Assembly (NCBI RefSeq): GCF_900089585.1
Contig: NZ_FLRH01000003.1
Span: 186,001 to 250,000, forward strand
Origin: Micromonospora sediminicola
GTDB lineage: Bacteria > Actinomycetota > Actinomycetes > Mycobacteriales > Micromonosporaceae
Reading direction: 5' to 3'
DNA length: 64,000 bases
Position numbers and translations under genes: made by a program. Below, piece after piece: positions 14,923-25,349 of this stretch. The notes beneath the pieces were generated by a model that saw nothing but the letters and a program-made list of their open reading frames with translations, searched no databases and was not told the DNA's origin. Numbering within the stretch: position 1 is the stretch's first letter; each line of letters begins with the position of its first letter.

Positions 14923-16440
14923 ATGGTCCGACTCCGGCGGCGCACGGCGCTCGGCCTCCTCCTCGGTGGTGCGGCCGCCAGCGTGCTCGCCCCCGTCGAC
15001 CCGGTGCTCGGCCGCCCGCACGACGCCCCGCCCGCCCGCCGTCAGGTGCCGCCCGCCCGCCGTCAGGCGCCGCCCGTCGAGCGGGAGAACCGCGCGCCGG
15101 GCGAGCCCTGGTGGCCACCGGAGGGCGGCCGGCCCGCCGACGACCGGCGACGCCAGATCCAGGGGTACGCGTCGACGACCAGCGTCGCCCCCGGCGGCGT
15201 GATCGACTTCCACGTCGCGGTCAACCCGGCCGGCCGGTTCCGGGTCAGCGTGCACCGCCTCGGCTGGTACGCCGGAGCCGGCGCCCGCACGATGCTGACC
15301 AGCCCCGAGCTGAGGGGCGTGCCCCAGCCGGTGCCGGTCGCCGACCCGGTGACCGGCGCGCTCGACTGCCGGTGGCCGGTGTCCTGGCGCCTGCCGGTGC
15401 CGAAGGGCTGGGCCTCCGGCCTCTACCAGGCGGTGTTCACCTCGGCGTCCGGCTGGCGGTCGAGCACGCCCTTCGTGGTGCGGGACGACCGGCGGGCCGC
15501 CGCGCTCTGCGTGGTGCTGCCGGTGACCACCTGGCAGGCCTACAACCAGTGGCCCCGGGACCGGCGCGTCGGCCGGAGCCTCTACAACGGCTACCGGCCG
15601 GACGGGCGGCGTGATCCGGCGCTGCGGGCACGCGCGGTCTCCTTCGACCGCCCATACTCCGGGGCGGGCCTGCCCATCCACGCCGACCGCGACGAGGACG
15701 CGATCCGCTGGCTGGAGCGCAACCGCTACGACGTCAGCTACGCGACCAGCTTCGACCTGCACTCCGGTCGGCTCGACCCGTCCCGGCACCGGGGGCTGGT
15801 CTTCTGCGGGCACGACGAATACTGGTCGGCCGAGATGCGGCGGGCCGCCGAGGCCGGGCTGGCCGCCGGCACCAGCCTCGCCTTCCTCGGCGCGAACAGC
15901 GTCTACTGGCACGTGCGGGTCCACCCGGGCGGGAGCGGCCGCCCGGAACGGGTGGTCGAGTGCGCCAAGACGCCGCCGGATCCGGGCGCCGACGAGGGCT
16001 GGCCCACGGTGACGTGGCGCGACCTCGACCGACCCGAGCAGGCGCTGCTCGGCGTGCAGTACAACGGCATCGTGCTGAGCCCGCAGCCGCTCGTGGTTCG
16101 CTCGGCCGACCACTGGGTCTGGGCCGGCGCCGGCGTGGCCGACGGGGACCGCATCCCGGGGCTGGTCGTCGGCGAGGCCGACGGGCTGAACGCGGGCGTC
16201 GCCCGGCCCGGCCAGCCCGGGGAGACCACGCTCAGCTCGTCGCCCTACCCGGCGCAGCAGGGTGGCCGGCGGCTCCAGAGCAGCCACGTGTACGAGACAC
16301 CGCGCGGTGCGGTCGTCTTCGCCACCGGCACGCTCGGCTGGACGATGGCGCTCGACCGGCGCGGGCACCGCGACCCACGGATCGAGCGGGCCACCGCCAA
16401 CGTGCTCGACCGGATCGTCGGCCGGAGCCACACCACCTAG
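14923..16440 (+). CDS. Exported protein with N,N-dimethylformamidase beta-subunit-like domain
   Basis: A 505-aa protein with a twin-arginine-type signal (RRRTALGLLLGGAAASVLAP, residues 5-24), then a low-complexity linker with two copies of PPARRQ. The rest (about 75-500) matches the DMFase large-subunit-like family often seen in actinomycete exported proteins: GYASTTSVAPGGVIDFHV, VHRLGWYAGAG, TWQAYNQWP, DYSY-like aromatic clusters, and VFCGHDEYWS. Activity on formamides is not implied; the true substrate is unknown. It precedes another exported enzyme. Confidence 0.8.
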   Translation: MVRLRRRTALGLLLGGAAASVLAPVDPVLGRPHDAPPARRQVPPARRQAPPVERENRAPGEPWWPPEGGRPADDRRRQIQGYASTTSVAPGGVIDFHVAVNPAGRFRVSVHRLGWYAGAGARTMLTSPELRGVPQPVPVADPVTGALDCRWPVSWRLPVPKGWASGLYQAVFTSASGWRSSTPFVVRDDRRAAALCVVLPVTTWQAYNQWPRDRRVGRSLYNGYRPDGRRDPALRARAVSFDRPYSGAGLPIHADRDEDAIRWLERNRYDVSYATSFDLHSGRLDPSRHRGLVFCGHDEYWSAEMRRAAEAGLAAGTSLAFLGANSVYWHVRVHPGGSGRPERVVECAKTPPDPGADEGWPTVTWRDLDRPEQALLGVQYNGIVLSPQPLVVRSADHWVWAGAGVADGDRIPGLVVGEADGLNAGVARPGQPGETTLSSSPYPAQQGGRRLQSSHVYETPRGAVVFATGTLGWTMALDRRGHRDPRIERATANVLDRIVGRSHTT

Positions 16441-16536
16441 GGGTCCGGTCGCGGGGGTTCCACCGAGGACCGACCGGGGTGGGGTGCGGGTGTCACCCGG
16501 ATGCCCCCGCCGACCGGGGACGACAGGATCGACGAC

Positions 16537-17745
16537 ATGAAGATCATGGATGTCACCCGTCGCCGCGCGGTCGCCGCCGCGCTGGCCGGAGCGCTGCTCG
16601 CCACCGTCGTACCGGGCGCCGCGCTCGCCACGCCGTCCGGTGCCCACCGGCCCGACTGCGCCATCGGCACCCTCGACCCGACCCCGATGCGGCAGGCGAT
16701 CGCCGGATTACCCACCGGCGACGCCACGAGCGCCCAGGTCCGGATCACCACTCCCGACGGATGCTGGACCGGCACCAGTGGCGTACGCGCCCTGCGCGGG
16801 GCCGCCCCCGTGCCGCCGCACGCCCGGTTCCGCGTCGGCAGCGTCACCAAGGTGTTCACCGCCGCGGTGACGCTGCAACTGGTCGCCGAGGGGCGGCTCG
16901 ACCTGGACGGCACGGTGCAGCGGTACCTGCCCGGCCTGCTGCCCGCCGACTACCCGCCGGTGACCGTCCGCCAACTCCTGAACCACACCAACGGGATACC
17001 GAGTCCGACCCTGCCGGGCGGGATCGAGTGGCAGCTCGCCCACCGCTACGACCGGTGGACCCCGGAGCAGATCGTCCGCCTCGGCCTGCGCAACCCGCGC
17101 GAGTTCGAGCCCGGCACGGACCAGCACTACACCAACATGGGCTACATCGTGGCCGGCATGCTGATCGAGAAGGTCACCGGCCACTCGTACGCCGAGGAGG
17201 TGCGGCGGCGCATCGCCCGGCCGCTCGGCCTGCGGGACACGTACGCGCCGGGCGACGACCCGCGCATCCGTGGGCCGCACGCCCACGGCTACCAGGCGGT
17301 GGTCCGCGACGGCCGGACCGAGCTGGTCGACGCGACGGTGTGGAGCCAGACCTTCACCCCGGCCGCCGGCAACCTGATCTCCAGCGTGTCCGACCTGGAC
17401 ACCTTCATGACCGCGCTGTTCGCCGGCCGGGTGGTGCCCGAGCCGTGGCTGACCGAGATGTTCACCCGACCGGTGCTGGCCGGCAACCGCGTCGGCGAGT
17501 ACAGCGCGGGCCTGACCGCCATGCCGGTCGGTGGGCAGACCCTGTGGCTCAAGACCGGCAGCCGCTACGGCTACCTCGCCGGCGTCGCCGCCACCCGGGA
17601 CGGCCGGTTCCGGGTGGAGTACTCGATCACCGCGACGGACGCGAAGAGCGAGGAGCTGAGCCGGACCGCCCAGGCCGTGATCGGCGCGGCGCTCGGCATG
17701 CTGCCGCCCGCCGCGCCGCAGTCCACGGTCAGCCCGGGATCGTGA
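16537..17745 (+). CDS. Exported serine hydrolase (beta-lactamase / D-Ala-D-Ala carboxypeptidase class C type)
   Basis: A 402-aa penicillin-binding-like serine hydrolase. Signal peptide at residues 1-30, with basic RRR then a hydrophobic stretch ending GAALA. Motifs: SVTK (catalytic Ser-x-x-Lys), YTNMGY (the Tyr-x-Asn motif) and LKTGS (the KTG motif). This set fits D-alanyl-D-alanine carboxypeptidases and esterases of the class-C beta-lactamase fold acting outside the membrane. ATG 16537 is preferred over ATG 16501 because it leaves a normal signal-peptide length. Its 3' end overlaps the convergent purD gene by 17 nt. Confidence 0.88.
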   Translation: MKIMDVTRRRAVAAALAGALLATVVPGAALATPSGAHRPDCAIGTLDPTPMRQAIAGLPTGDATSAQVRITTPDGCWTGTSGVRALRGAAPVPPHARFRVGSVTKVFTAAVTLQLVAEGRLDLDGTVQRYLPGLLPADYPPVTVRQLLNHTNGIPSPTLPGGIEWQLAHRYDRWTPEQIVRLGLRNPREFEPGTDQHYTNMGYIVAGMLIEKVTGHSYAEEVRRRIARPLGLRDTYAPGDDPRIRGPHAHGYQAVVRDGRTELVDATVWSQTFTPAAGNLISSVSDLDTFMTALFAGRVVPEPWLTEMFTRPVLAGNRVGEYSAGLTAMPVGGQTLWLKTGSRYGYLAGVAATRDGRFRVEYSITATDAKSEELSRTAQAVIGAALGMLPPAAPQSTVSPGS

Positions 17746-18985
17746 TCCGGCCGTCCACCGCCGCCGACGCGATGTCGCCCCGGTGGTGGGCGCCCGCCAG
17801 CTCGACGCCGCGTACCAGCGCGTACGCGGCGTCGCGCGCGGCGGCCAGGTCCGCGCCGGTGGCCGTACCGCAGAGGACCCGGCCGCCCGCGGAGCGCAGC
17901 GTGCCGTCGGCGTCCCGACGGGTGCCGGCGTGGATGATCCCGGCGCGGTCCGCGCCGGTGATCACGTCGCCGGTACGCGGGCCCGCCGGGTAGCCCTCGG
18001 CCGCGACCACGACGGTGACCGCCGCACCGTCGCGCCAGCGCAGCGGCGGATGCCCGGCCAGCGTGCCGGTGGCGGCGGCGTGCAGCAGCCCGGCCAGCGG
18101 GGTCTCCAGCATGGCGAGCACGACCTGGGTCTCCGGGTCGCCGAAGCGCGCGTTGAACTCGATCACGCGGGGGCCGGCCGCGGTGATGGCCAGGCCCACG
18201 TAGAGCAGGCCGGCGAACGGGGCGCCCCGGCGGCGCAACTCGGCCAGCGTCGGGTGCACCACATCGCGCATCACGTCGTCGACCAGGCCCGGCGGGGCCC
18301 ACGGCAACGGCGTGTACGCGCCCATGCCGCCCGTGTTCGGCCCGGTGTCGCCGTCGCCGACGCGCTTGAAGTCCTGCGCCGGGAGCAGCGGCAGGGCGGC
18401 CTCGCCGTCGGTGACCACGAAGAGCGAGACCTCGGGACCGTCGAGGTACTCCTCGATCACCACCCGGCCGCACTCGGCGGCGTGCCGCTCGGCGGCCGCC
18501 CGGTCGTCGGTGACGACCACGCCCTTGCCGGCGGCGAGACCGTCGTCCTTCACCACGTAGGGCGCGCCGAACTCGTCCAGCGCCCGGGCGACGGCCGCCG
18601 CGTCGGCGCAGGTGTACGCGCGCGCGGTCGGTACGCCGGCGGCGGTCATCACGTCCTTCGCGAACGTCTTCGAGCCCTCCAATTGGGCCGCCTCCGCGCT
18701 CGGGCCGAACGCCGCGATGCCCTTGGCGCGTACCGCGTCGGCCACCCCGGCCACCAGCGGCGCCTCCGGCCCGACGACCACCAGGTCGGCCGCCACGTCG
18801 ACGGCGAGCGCCGCCACGGCCGCCGGGTCGGTGGCTGTCACCTCCCGCAGCGACGCGACCTCGGCGATCCCCGGATTACCCGGAGCCGCGACGAGCGCCT
18901 CGACGGCCGGATCCGCAGCCAACCCGAGCGCGAGCGCATGCTCCCGCCCACCACCACCCACAAGAAGAACCCGCACGACCGGCAT
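17729..18985 (-). CDS. purD: Phosphoribosylamine-glycine ligase
   Basis: GAR synthetase, step 2 of de novo purine synthesis: phosphoribosylamine plus glycine plus ATP. 418 aa with ATP-grasp fold. Seen: [13 protein letters not shown] at the N-terminus, [30 protein letters not shown], the metal/ATP segment [14 protein letters not shown] and the C-terminal sheet domain. ATG 18985 is chosen because the conserved N-terminus follows directly; a GTG at 19000 has its purine tract too close. A family-B repeat lies 26 nt upstream. The next gene on this strand is purA with one gene between, so purine genes cluster loosely here. Confidence 0.96.
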   Translation of the reverse strand: MPVVRVLLVGGGGREHALALGLAADPAVEALVAAPGNPGIAEVASLREVTATDPAAVAALAVDVAADLVVVGPEAPLVAGVADAVRAKGIAAFGPSAEAAQLEGSKTFAKDVMTAAGVPTARAYTCADAAAVARALDEFGAPYVVKDDGLAAGKGVVVTDDRAAAERHAAECGRVVIEEYLDGPEVSLFVVTDGEAALPLLPAQDFKRVGDGDTGPNTGGMGAYTPLPWAPPGLVDDVMRDVVHPTLAELRRRGAPFAGLLYVGLAITAAGPRVIEFNARFGDPETQVVLAMLETPLAGLLHAAATGTLAGHPPLRWRDGAAVTVVVAAEGYPAGPRTGDVITGADRAGIIHAGTRRDADGTLRSAGGRVLCGTATGADLAAARDAAYALVRGVELAGAHHRGDIASAAVDGRITIPG

Positions 18986-19010
18986 CCTACTGACCCCCAC
19001 CTCCCACCCC

Positions 19011-19071
19011 GTCGATCATGAAGTTGACGGCAGGATGTGAGATCGACACCGCCGTCAACGTCATGGTCGAC
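19011..19071. repeat. Family-B interspersed inverted repeat, copy 2
   Basis: 21-bp arms at 19011-19031 and 19051-19071, pairing at 19 of 21 positions, with a 19-nt spacer holding GAGATC. The right arm contains the TGA stop codon (19061-19063, minus strand) of the AbiEi/DUF559 gene. Confidence 0.9.
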
Positions 19072-19996
19072 ACTGCGTCCGGGTGGTGAGTGCCTGGCGG
19101 ATCACGTAGGGGATGTAGTCGGGGCGGAGGGTGTCGGGCCAGGTGAATCTGAGGACGGTCCAACCGGCGTTGGCGAGGCGGTTCTGCCGTCGCCGGTCGT
19201 CGAAGAGCGCACCGGGCGCGGTGTGCGGGTCCTTACCGTCCGCCTCGGCGATCACCCGGGCGGCACGCCAGCCCATGTCGCCGACGCCGAGCAGATAGCC
19301 GTCGGCGTCGCGAACCTCGACCTGCAGGACGTCCGGCGGAACGCCGCCGTCGACACACCGCAGTCGGGTACGCGTCTCGAGCGGCGACTGCGCCGCGCCG
19401 TTCGCCTCGGCCAGGTAACGACGAGCGTTCACCGCGCCCCTCCGACGCGCGAGCAGCGCGGGGATGGAACGGAACTCGTCCGCGTTTACCGTGCCGCTGT
19501 TCAGCGCGGAGTCCAGGAGGGCCACGGCGCGGTATCGATGCTCCCGGAGGACCAGCTCCGCAAGGGTGTGCGTCGGGTCCGTCACCGGGATACCACCGAT
19601 GGACGTCAACGCCGCGGCAGGATGTTCGAACTGGTGCAGGACCACGGCAGGATCCGCGACACGAGCCGGCTTGGCAGCACGGCCGGGCAGTGCGAGATGG
19701 ATCGCGCCCGTTCTCGGAAGGCCGGCGATCCCCTGCAACTCGGCAGCCGTGGCAAGGACGACATGCGCATCGGGGCCCAGCGACAACACCGCCGCTCGGA
19801 TCCGGCGACGTCGTTCCAGGAGGTCCGGTGCCGAAGGGACCACCGCGTACGTGGCACGCGCGAGCCGCCGCCACCGACGGGCGGTGAGCAGGTTGTCGAT
19901 CTCGTGGCGACTGTACCCGGCCCGAAGCGCCTGCTCACGGGTGACCACACCGCCCTGAGCCCTGGCGATGCGTCCGATGACCCAAGCCCGTTCCAC
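19061..19996 (-). CDS. AbiEi-like N-terminal domain plus DUF559 (PD-(D/E)XK-like) protein
   Basis: A 311-aa protein. The N-terminal winged-helix AbiEi-type antitoxin domain (about 1-60) contains GGVVTREQALRAGYSRHEIDNLL and RRLARATYAV. The C-terminal DUF559-type endonuclease-like fold has SPLETRTRLRC, DGYLLGVGDMGWRAARVIAEADGK and NRLANAGWTVLRFTW. The pairing is common in actinomycetes and its role is unsettled. It has no obvious toxin partner (AbiEii nucleotidyltransferase) next to it. GTG 19996 has GGGAGG 8 nt upstream. The stop codon lies in a family-B repeat, so the C-terminus may have been changed by insertion. Confidence 0.8.
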   Translation of the reverse strand: MERAWVIGRIARAQGGVVTREQALRAGYSRHEIDNLLTARRWRRLARATYAVVPSAPDLLERRRRIRAAVLSLGPDAHVVLATAAELQGIAGLPRTGAIHLALPGRAAKPARVADPAVVLHQFEHPAAALTSIGGIPVTDPTHTLAELVLREHRYRAVALLDSALNSGTVNADEFRSIPALLARRRGAVNARRYLAEANGAAQSPLETRTRLRCVDGGVPPDVLQVEVRDADGYLLGVGDMGWRAARVIAEADGKDPHTAPGALFDDRRRQNRLANAGWTVLRFTWPDTLRPDYIPYVIRQALTTRTQCRP

Positions 19997-20055
19997 CCCC
20001 CAACCCTCCCGCGCGCTCCTCCCCACGCGGGATCCCTGTGGACAACCCACCCCAC

Positions 20056-20079
20056 CCTGTGGGCAACCTCGCCCACAGG
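20056..20079 (-). terminator. Hairpin downstream of purA
   Basis: CCTGTGGGC and GCCCACAGG with a 6-nt loop, between the AbiEi/DUF559 start and family-B copy 3. It probably ends purA transcription, helped by the repeat. Confidence 0.45.
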
Positions 20080-20082
20080 CTC

Positions 20083-20143
20083 GTCGATCATGAAGTTGAC
20101 GGCGATGTAGATCTATGAAACTGCCGCCTACTTCATGATCGAC
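20083..20143. repeat. Family-B interspersed inverted repeat, copy 3
   Basis: 21-bp arms at 20083-20103 and 20123-20143, pairing at 19 of 21 positions, with a 19-nt spacer containing AGATC. It sits 22 nt past the purA stop. Confidence 0.9.
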
Positions 20144-20165
20144 GCCGATAGCCCGGGGGGGTGGG

Positions 20166-21518
<1,353 letters not shown>

Positions 21519-21576
21519 CTAACAAGTAGTGACGACGGGACCGGCAGGGGTTCGTCGAGAAGCAGGAGGCTCCTTC

Positions 21577-22575
21577 GTGTACGACGTGGTGCTGCTCACC
21601 CTCGGCTCGGAGCGGGACGCTCCCGGCGGAGGCTGTGGCAGCGGCGGGGCCTGCTGCGGTGGCACGGACGACGGTGTCGCCACGACCGACCCGGAACGCT
21701 GCGAGACGCCCCGCGTGCCGGTGCTGGCCTGCGCGGACGCGCTGACCGCCCGCGGCGCCCGGGTGACCACGGTGACCGCCCGCTCGGACGCCGAGATCGA
21801 CGAGGTGCTGGCCCGCCTGGACGGCCCGGCCCGCGCCGACGGCCTCACCTGGCCCGACCAGGACGGCAAGACCCGGCTGGTGGTGGCCACGGCCAGTGAC
21901 GCTCAGTTGCGCGCCGTGCTGCGCCGCCTGGTGCGCCGGTACGCCCCGCCGCCCAGCCGCCGCCCGGCGGACCTGGCCGGGAACCGGACGCTGCCCGACC
22001 TGCCCCCGGTGGGCGTACTCCCGCTGGACCCGGCCCGGTCCGGCGCGGCGCGGGACCTGGCCGCGCAGCTCGGGCTGCCGCGCGACCCGGCGGCCGTGGC
22101 GGCGGCGGTGCTCGACGGCACGGCGCGCCGGCTGGACCTGCTGCGCAACGACGGCGGTTCGGTGACGCTGGACGGCGCGCTGCTCGGCGCCGCCGACGAC
22201 GCCGGCCGACCGCTGCACTGGCGGGCCCGCGTCGAGGTCGACGGCACGGTGCTCAGCGACGGCAGCGAGCCGATCACGGCCTGCGCGATCGGGAACGCCG
22301 GCGGCTACGCGCGCCTCGGCGAGGTGGACCTGCTGGCCGACCCCGACCCGACCGACGGCCGGGTGGCCGTGGCCGTGGCCGTGCCCGTGGTGACCCGGTC
22401 CGCGTTGGGCCGGAAGAAGGTCCGGCTGGAGGTACGCCGGGCCCGGGGACGGGCGGTGGCGGTCGTGCCCCGCGACGAGAAGGTGCCCTTCCTCGACGAC
22501 GGTGTCGAGGGCGAGTTGAGCCGGAAGCGGTCCTGGTGGACCGAGCCCGGAGCCTGGGCGGTCTGGGCGGGCTGA
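21577..22575 (+). CDS. Conserved hypothetical protein divergent from purA (Cys-cluster N-terminus)
   Basis: A 332-aa protein with no recognised catalytic motif. Residues about 13-28 hold a cysteine/glycine cluster (GGGCGSGGACCGG) and another Cys pair follows, which could bind a metal or disulfide. The C-terminal half (ITACAIGNAGGYARLG through VAVAVAVPVVT) resembles the C-terminal beta-rich part of diacylglycerol-kinase-like proteins, but only weakly. GTG 21577 is well supported: AGGAGG with a 7-nt gap. A conserved hypothetical also adjoins purA in M. tuberculosis (Rv0358). Function unknown. Confidence 0.75.
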   Translation: MYDVVLLTLGSERDAPGGGCGSGGACCGGTDDGVATTDPERCETPRVPVLACADALTARGARVTTVTARSDAEIDEVLARLDGPARADGLTWPDQDGKTRLVVATASDAQLRAVLRRLVRRYAPPPSRRPADLAGNRTLPDLPPVGVLPLDPARSGAARDLAAQLGLPRDPAAVAAAVLDGTARRLDLLRNDGGSVTLDGALLGAADDAGRPLHWRARVEVDGTVLSDGSEPITACAIGNAGGYARLGEVDLLADPDPTDGRVAVAVAVPVVTRSALGRKKVRLEVRRARGRAVAVVPRDEKVPFLDDGVEGELSRKRSWWTEPGAWAVWAG

Positions 22576-22649
22576 CCCCGGTCGATCCTCGCCCGGGTGG
22601 CCCGGCTGACCGGACCGCCTATCCTCGGCGGGGGGAATGGGGAGGAACC

Positions 22650-24869
22650 GTGGCGCACGAGAACGACGACCGGGCACATGTGCCGGGCCGACCGCAGGTG
22701 CCGGAGCGGGACGTCGAACCGCTCTGGCCGCCCGAGGAGACCGACGGCGTGGTCACCGCGCCGCCCTGGGCAGCGCCGGTCCAGCCGAACATGCCCTGGC
22801 CGCTCCCGTTCGGCGAGGCTCCCCCGCCGCCGCCGGTCGTCCCGGCGCCCGACGCGACCCGCCCCGCGGAGCCGGTTCCGCCGCCGGCCGTCCCGGTGCC
22901 CGAGGTGACCCGCCCGGCGGAGCCGGTTCCGCCGCCGGTCACCCCGGCGCCCGACGCGACCCGCCCGCTGCCGGTCGACCTGGACCTCCCGTTCACGCTC
23001 GACCAGCCGGCCCCGGGCACCCCGCCGGCGCCGCGTGTCGACGCCCCGACGGCGGCGGCCACCCACGAGCCGCCGACCGTGCCCGGTTCCGCCGCGCCCG
23101 CGCCCGGGGCCGACGCGCCGCCCGCCGCGCCCGGGACCGACGCGCTGCCCGACGCGCCCACCTCCGGAATTGACGCGCTGCCCGGCGCGCCCGTGTCCGG
23201 GATCGACAGCGACGCGGCCGGGAACGGGCGGGCCGAGTCCCCGTGGGCGCAGCCACCCCAGCGCGCCGCGTCCGAGATCGCCGGCCCGGCGAACTCCACC
23301 GACACCGCGACCGCCGCCGGCGGACCGGCAGCCCCGAACCCCGGGCCGGCGACCGCGGATCCCGGACCGACAGCCGTGGTCTCCGCGCATCCCGGCCCCG
23401 CGAACCCTGACCCCGCGAACCCCGGACCCCCGGGCCCCAGACCCGCACCCGCACCCGGACCCGGACCCGCGGGCACGGAACCGTCGACCGCCGGGCCGGT
23501 GCCCCCCGGACCCGTCAGCGCCTGGCCGGCCACCGGTTCGGCTCCGGTTCCGTCGCCGTCGACGGACGGGCCGGGCGGGTCCGCGGAGGAGGCCGCGCCC
23601 CGGCTCGGCCCGTTCCCGCCGTCGCCGGGCGTACCGATGCAGCAGCCGCCCTACGGCAACGGCGCGGCCTACCCGCCGCCGGGGTACCCGCCACAACCCG
23701 GCCAGCCGGGCTGGTACCCGCCGGGTTGGCCGCACCAGAACCCCACGCCGCACCAGAGCCCCGGGCCGCACCAGAGCCCCGGGCCGCACCAGAGCCCCGG
23801 GCCGCACCAGGCCGGAGCGCCGCAGCCGGCCGTGGCGCCGCACCAGGCCGGACAGCCGCCGCACGCGCCGCCGGCTCCCGGACCGGCAGGGGCGCCCCCG
23901 CAGCAGCCGTACCCGGAGCAGGGCTGGACGCCGCAGCAGGCGGCGCCGCCGACCGCCGAGGACTTCGCCCGCCGCCGCCAGGCCCGACCGGTCGACCCGG
24001 TGGCCACCATGGGGGTACGCGCGGTGGTGAACCGGATGGGCCTGGTCCGGCTCGCGCCCGGCCGCCACGAGCAGGAGGTGAAGCGGGACATCGAGATGGT
24101 CCGCCGCAACTTCGGCGGACTGCGCCAGGTGACCGTGGTCAACCCCAAGGGCGGCGCCGGCAAGACGGTGGCCATCCTGCTGCTCGCCATGACGTTCGGC
24201 CAGAAGCGCGGCGGGTACGTGCTGGCCTGGGACAACAACGAGACCCAGGGCACCCTCGGCATGCGGGCGCAGCAGGACTTCCACGCCCGGACGGTCCGGG
24301 ACATGCTGCGTGACCTGGCCCAGTTCCAGGGTCCGCACGGTCGCGTCGGCGACCTGTCGCAGTACGTCCGCTCGCAGGGCGAGGGCATGTTCGACGTGCT
24401 CGCCTCGGACGAGTCCGCGACCGGCGGCGAGATGCTGACCGCCGCCGCGTTCGCCGAGATCCGCGAGGTGGTCAGCCGCTTCTACAAGCTGATCTTCGTG
24501 GACACCGGGAACAACGTCCGGGCGCAGAACTGGCAGGCCGCCATGGACGCCACCGACCAGCTCGTGGTCACCATGTCGGCGCGGAACGACTCGGCCGAGA
24601 CCGCCGCCCGGATGCTCGACCACCTGGAGCAGAGCGGCCGGCAGCGGTTGGTCCGGCAGGCGGTCACGGTGGTCTCGATGCCGCCGTCCCGCAAGGAGAT
24701 CGACCTGCCGGCCATTCAGGCGCACTTCGCCGCGCGTACCCGGGCGGTGCTGCTGGCGCCGTACGAGCGGCTCATCGACACCGGCGAGCCGCTGCGGTAC
24801 GGCCAGCTCTCCTCCGCGACGCGGGACGCCTGGTTGAAGATCGCCGCGTCGGTGGCGGAAGGGCTGTAG
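22650..24869 (+). CDS. Proline-rich ParA/MinD-family ATPase, EspI-like
   Basis: A 739-aa protein. Residues 1-450 are disordered and Pro/Ala/Gly-rich, with TRPAEPVPPP repeats and four-and-a-half PHQSPG units. Residues about 470-739 form a ParA/MinD ATPase with the deviant Walker A VVNPKGGAGKTVAIL (near 497-510), the Walker B-like LIFVDTGNN and MSARNDSAETA. This layout matches EspI (Rv3876) of ESX-1 type VII secretion and related actinomycete proteins. No esx, ecc or mycP gene is nearby, so it is an orphan. GTG 22650 has GGAGG 5 nt upstream. A strong terminator follows. Confidence 0.8.
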   Translation: MAHENDDRAHVPGRPQVPERDVEPLWPPEETDGVVTAPPWAAPVQPNMPWPLPFGEAPPPPPVVPAPDATRPAEPVPPPAVPVPEVTRPAEPVPPPVTPAPDATRPLPVDLDLPFTLDQPAPGTPPAPRVDAPTAAATHEPPTVPGSAAPAPGADAPPAAPGTDALPDAPTSGIDALPGAPVSGIDSDAAGNGRAESPWAQPPQRAASEIAGPANSTDTATAAGGPAAPNPGPATADPGPTAVVSAHPGPANPDPANPGPPGPRPAPAPGPGPAGTEPSTAGPVPPGPVSAWPATGSAPVPSPSTDGPGGSAEEAAPRLGPFPPSPGVPMQQPPYGNGAAYPPPGYPPQPGQPGWYPPGWPHQNPTPHQSPGPHQSPGPHQSPGPHQAGAPQPAVAPHQAGQPPHAPPAPGPAGAPPQQPYPEQGWTPQQAAPPTAEDFARRRQARPVDPVATMGVRAVVNRMGLVRLAPGRHEQEVKRDIEMVRRNFGGLRQVTVVNPKGGAGKTVAILLLAMTFGQKRGGYVLAWDNNETQGTLGMRAQQDFHARTVRDMLRDLAQFQGPHGRVGDLSQYVRSQGEGMFDVLASDESATGGEMLTAAAFAEIREVVSRFYKLIFVDTGNNVRAQNWQAAMDATDQLVVTMSARNDSAETAARMLDHLEQSGRQRLVRQAVTVVSMPPSRKEIDLPAIQAHFAARTRAVLLAPYERLIDTGEPLRYGQLSSATRDAWLKIAASVAEGL
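23731..23820 (+). repeat. 18-bp tandem repeat encoding PHQSPG
   Basis: Five units of 18 bp; the middle three (23749-23802) are identical and the outer two divergent. In frame, inside the disordered region of the EspI-like protein. Confidence 0.9.
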
Positions 24870-24875
24870 GACGGG

Positions 24876-24913
24876 CGCGACGGCCGGTGCCCGGGTCGGG
24901 ACCGGCCGTCGCG
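24876..24913. terminator. Bidirectional terminator between EspI-like and DUF3151 genes
   Basis: 13-bp perfect arms (24876-24888, 24901-24913), 12-nt loop, between convergent genes. Confidence 0.75.
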
Positions 24914-24920
24914 GTAGTGG

Positions 24921-25349
24921 TCAGGCGCTGGCCAGCGCGTCCCCGGCGGCCGGGTCGCAGTCGCGGAGGAACTGGGCGCAACGGGCGGCCTCGTCCGCCT
25001 CGCCGATCTCGCCGGCGGCCCGGGAGAGCACGTAGAGGCAGCGCAGGAAGCCCTGGTTCGGGGCGTGCGACCAGGGCACCGGGCCGTGCCCCTTCCAGCC
25101 GCTGCGACGCAGCTGGTCGAGGCCCCGGTGGTAGCCGGTGCGGGCGTACGCGTACGCCGGGACGACCTGGCCCGCGGCGAGCGCGCGACCGGCGAGCGCC
25201 CCCCAGGCCGCGCTGTAGGTCGGGAAGCGCGCCGCGACCTCGGCGTACGCCTCGTCGGTGCCCTGCTCGACCGCCGTCGCCAGCGTGGCGTCGGCCTCCT
25301 CGTCGGCCGGGAGCAGGGTGGCCGGGGGCTCAGGCAACAGGTTCTGCAT
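24921..25349 (-). CDS. DUF3151 family protein
   Basis: A 142-aa conserved actinobacterial protein of the DUF3151 family. Core: AVEQGTDEAYAEVAARFPTYSAAWGALA and GYHRGLDQLRRSGWKGHGPVPWSHAPNQGFLRCLYVLSRAA. The helical, TPR-like pattern suggests a protein-interaction role; no catalytic residues are evident. In M. tuberculosis a homologue lies close to fba and purA, as here. ATG 25349 is chosen over a TTG four codons upstream. No ribosome site is clear. Confidence 0.85.
   Translation of the reverse strand: MQNLLPEPPATLLPADEEADATLATAVEQGTDEAYAEVAARFPTYSAAWGALAGRALAAGQVVPAYAYARTGYHRGLDQLRRSGWKGHGPVPWSHAPNQGFLRCLYVLSRAAGEIGEADEAARCAQFLRDCDPAAGDALASA

Noticed and set aside
14923..16440. Naming this protein N,N-dimethylformamidase
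   Set aside because: Only the fold is shared; no partner small subunit and no evidence for that substrate.
20037..20045. TGTGGACAA, a match to an actinomycete DnaA box (reverse TTGTCCACA)
   Set aside because: A single site with no cluster or dnaA/dnaN gene nearby; not an origin.
23731..23820. Regular short repeats, as in a CRISPR array
   Set aside because: 18-bp unspaced tandem copies that keep a coding frame; no spacers or cas genes.
22305..24725. 806-residue open frame on the minus strand opposite the EspI-like gene
   Set aside because: A shadow frame caused by GC-rich proline codons; no ribosome site and biased composition.
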